Of a stretch of 36,885 nucleotides of DNA, positions 35,374 through 36,885 are shown piece after piece (the first letter of the stretch is position 1; every line of letters begins with the position of its first letter). Location of the stretch: NCBI GenBank assembly GCA_023393375.1, contig JAEWLI010000122.1, positions 1-36,885 of the forward strand. The letters are read 5' to 3'. The notes beneath the pieces are model-generated. The model was not told the DNA's origin. It searched no databases and saw only the letters and a list, made by a program, of their open reading frames with translations. The DNA comes from Bacteroidota bacterium. GTDB taxonomy: Bacteria; Bacteroidota; Bacteroidia; Cytophagales; Cyclobacteriaceae. The translations under genes were made by a program, and so were the position numbers.

Positions 35374-36408
35374 ATGTATTGTATAAATAAATTAAAAGTA
35401 ATCATATTACTGATCTTGTTAACAGGACCATTATCAGCCCAACAATTTAATTCGCCGGTTGAATACCTGCAATTTATGAATCAGGAGAGTGATGCTATTA
35501 CGAAAGAAATGTGGAGTTATGTAAAAGCAGCTGCACATAGTGGCAACGCCAGAAAAATTGATAAACGCAGAACTTCATTGATTGAAACCATTTACAATGC
35601 CCAACGGCGGGTCAGTAAAGCTCCAGGATATAAAGGTGATTTTAATTATAGAAATGCCCTGACCAATTATTATCGCTTGACCTATAATATAATGAAAGAG
35701 GATTTTGGAAAGATTGTGGATATGGAAGCAATTGCAGAACAATCTTATGACCTGATGGAGGCATATATCACCGCTAAAGAAGAAGCCCATAAGAAACTGG
35801 ATGAGACCCAGGATGAATTGATCAACCAACAGGAGATCTTTGCCAATACATATCAGATCAAACTTATATCAAGTACCGATAAAAAAACAGAAAAACTCAA
35901 TAAAGCCAGTAAGGCTTTCAATTATTACAATCAGGTGTACCTGATTTTCTTTAAAAGTTACAAACAGGATATGTATCTGCAAGAAGCTTTAGCATCAAAT
36001 AATTTGGGTACTATCGAACAAAATAAAACCGCTTTATCCTCCTTAGCAGCAGAAGGATTGGCCAAGCTGGACACGTTCCCCAGATATGGTACAGATATAT
36101 CCATTAAACTGGCTGCCCAAAACCTATTAAAGTTTTTTCAGGAAGAGGCTGACAAACATTTACCGGCCATTATGAACTACTACCTTACGAAAGAGCACTT
36201 TGAAAAAACAAAGGCCGCTTTTGATGCTAAAAGACAATCAGACCGAACAAAGCAAGACATAGATGGCTTTAATAAAGCTGTGGATGATTACAATAAGTCG
36301 GTAAGCACATACAATACACTTTCCGCTAATCTATTTAAGCAAAAAAGTGACCTGCTCAATAGATGGAATAAAGCATCGGAACAGTTTTTTAGTGTTCATG
36401 TACCATAA
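35374..36408 (+). CDS. Secreted helical protein of unknown function
   Basis: A 344-residue exported protein with a signal peptide (about 1-22, cut near LSAQQ). The mature part is nearly all helix, with charged heptad-like stretches (about 140-160 and 280-330), few cysteines and no catalytic motif I can see. The N-terminal part (VEYLQFMNQESDAITKEMW) resembles surface proteins of the leptospiral LIC11966 type by memory only, so I give no firm name. It begins 6 bases after prc and so is likely made with it. It could be a substrate, adaptor or chaperone of the protease (inference from position). Confidence 0.75.
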   Translation: MYCINKLKVIILLILLTGPLSAQQFNSPVEYLQFMNQESDAITKEMWSYVKAAAHSGNARKIDKRRTSLIETIYNAQRRVSKAPGYKGDFNYRNALTNYYRLTYNIMKEDFGKIVDMEAIAEQSYDLMEAYITAKEEAHKKLDETQDELINQQEIFANTYQIKLISSTDKKTEKLNKASKAFNYYNQVYLIFFKSYKQDMYLQEALASNNLGTIEQNKTALSSLAAEGLAKLDTFPRYGTDISIKLAAQNLLKFFQEEADKHLPAIMNYYLTKEHFEKTKAAFDAKRQSDRTKQDIDGFNKAVDDYNKSVSTYNTLSANLFKQKSDLLNRWNKASEQFFSVHVP

Positions 36409-36532
36409 AAAATACACGATTAAAGTAATTTTATATTCTGAACGTTTGATTAAATTTCGCTCTGTTTCAGGCACTGATTTTGATGTTAGGTCGTTAGAAA
36501 ACTAAATCGTAATAAAATTCAAACAGTTGGGA

Positions 36533-36885
36533 ATGAGAGGTATGAGTAAAGGATTGGCTACAGTTGGATTGCTATGTTTATTTGCATTTAATGGCTTTTC
36601 TCAGGATAATATAACATCGAAAACAATTTCAGTCTATCCGCATGATTCAGAAAGTAATGCCAAAGATATTATCCGGCAAATTGTAGAAGTAGTCGGATTG
36701 AAACCAAACTTTGAGATAAGAGCTGGGAATGTACCCAATGCTGCTGCAATCATCAGCAACGGAAAACGTTTCATCATTTATGATCCGGTATTTATCGAAA
36801 AAATAAATAGTGTTGTGAATACTGACTGGGGCGGAATTTATATCATCGCACATGAAATAGGGCATCATTTAAATGGGCATACGTT
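36533..36885 (+). CDS. Secreted zinc metalloprotease-like protein, 3' end cut by window
   Basis: The frame opens at ATG 36533 (MRGMSK) or ATG 36542 (MSKGLATVG) and stays open to the window edge. A signal peptide ends at FNGFSQD. The mature part has NAKDIIRQIVEVVGL, then FIIYDPVFIEKIN and the zinc-binding HEIGHH motif near the end (WGGIYIIAHEIGHHLNGHT), as in M48-like secreted proteases common in Cytophagales. The third zinc ligand lies beyond the window. It follows two envelope-protein genes on the same strand after a 124-base gap. In that gap I see no strong terminator or perfect promoter box. Confidence 0.8.
   Translation, partial: MRGMSKGLATVGLLCLFAFNGFSQDNITSKTISVYPHDSESNAKDIIRQIVEVVGLKPNFEIRAGNVPNAAAIISNGKRFIIYDPVFIEKINSVVNTDWGGIYIIAHEIGHHLNGHT

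Noticed and set aside
36647..36868. Minus-strand ORF of 73 codons at the right edge
   Set aside because: The plus strand here encodes a signal peptide protein with an HEIGHH zinc motif, so the minus frame is a shadow.

Overview
The window reads as a chromosomal segment of a Bacteroidota bacterium, most likely of the Cytophagales type. The evidence is an AT-rich genome, Bacteroidota-style promoter boxes (TAnnTTTG) in front of many genes, a leuCDBA-ordered leucine operon, an ECF sigma/FecR/STN-domain surface signalling cluster, lipoproteins with short lipoboxes, and outer-membrane proteins ending in aromatic or Gln residues. The taxonomic call is inference from gene content and is not proven to genus level. 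I see no insertion sequence, integrase, phage gene, rRNA or CRISPR array.

Layout. 1-3735: the end of a cell-surface polysaccharide locus (very AT-rich partial methyltransferase, initiating sugar-phosphate transferase, Wzi-like outer-membrane protein). 3816-6009: ornithine aminotransferase and a lipoprotein of unknown role, closed by a bidirectional terminator. 6202-11480 (minus): leuC-leuD-leuB-leuA followed by an unassigned methyltransferase. 11675-13502: an FKBP-type prolyl isomerase lipoprotein facing a porin-like protein, sharing one bidirectional terminator. 13617-17309 (minus): ECF sigma factor, FecR-type anti-sigma factor, and an STN-domain protein that carries about 17 short repeats instead of a TonB-dependent receptor. 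17667-19389: a membrane protein of unknown role and methylglyoxal synthase.

19580-19799 is the most unusual part: a compact stand-alone RNA gene with its own promoter and terminator. It folds into a full tRNA cloverleaf with a leucine-tRNA-like D arm, but it has a variable region of about 55 nt containing a nested hairpin, a GUC anticodon triplet followed by a pyrimidine, and no encoded CCA.

20120-24614 is the conserved stress trio PrkA kinase, YeaH/DUF444 and SpoVR. 24774-25844 is class II fructose-bisphosphate aldolase. 26082-28306 holds an ArsC/Spx-fold protein, preceded by a 10-codon upstream ORF, convergent with the ribosome GTPase typA. 28400-30994 is a TPR-PAS histidine kinase without a partner regulator in view. 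31079-36885 holds metG, a Prc-like C-terminal-processing protease, an uncharacterised secreted helical protein and the start of a secreted zinc metalloprotease cut by the window edge.

Functionally the window mixes housekeeping metabolism (leucine, ornithine, glycolysis and its methylglyoxal bypass, Met-tRNA charging) with envelope building, surface sensing and envelope proteolysis.
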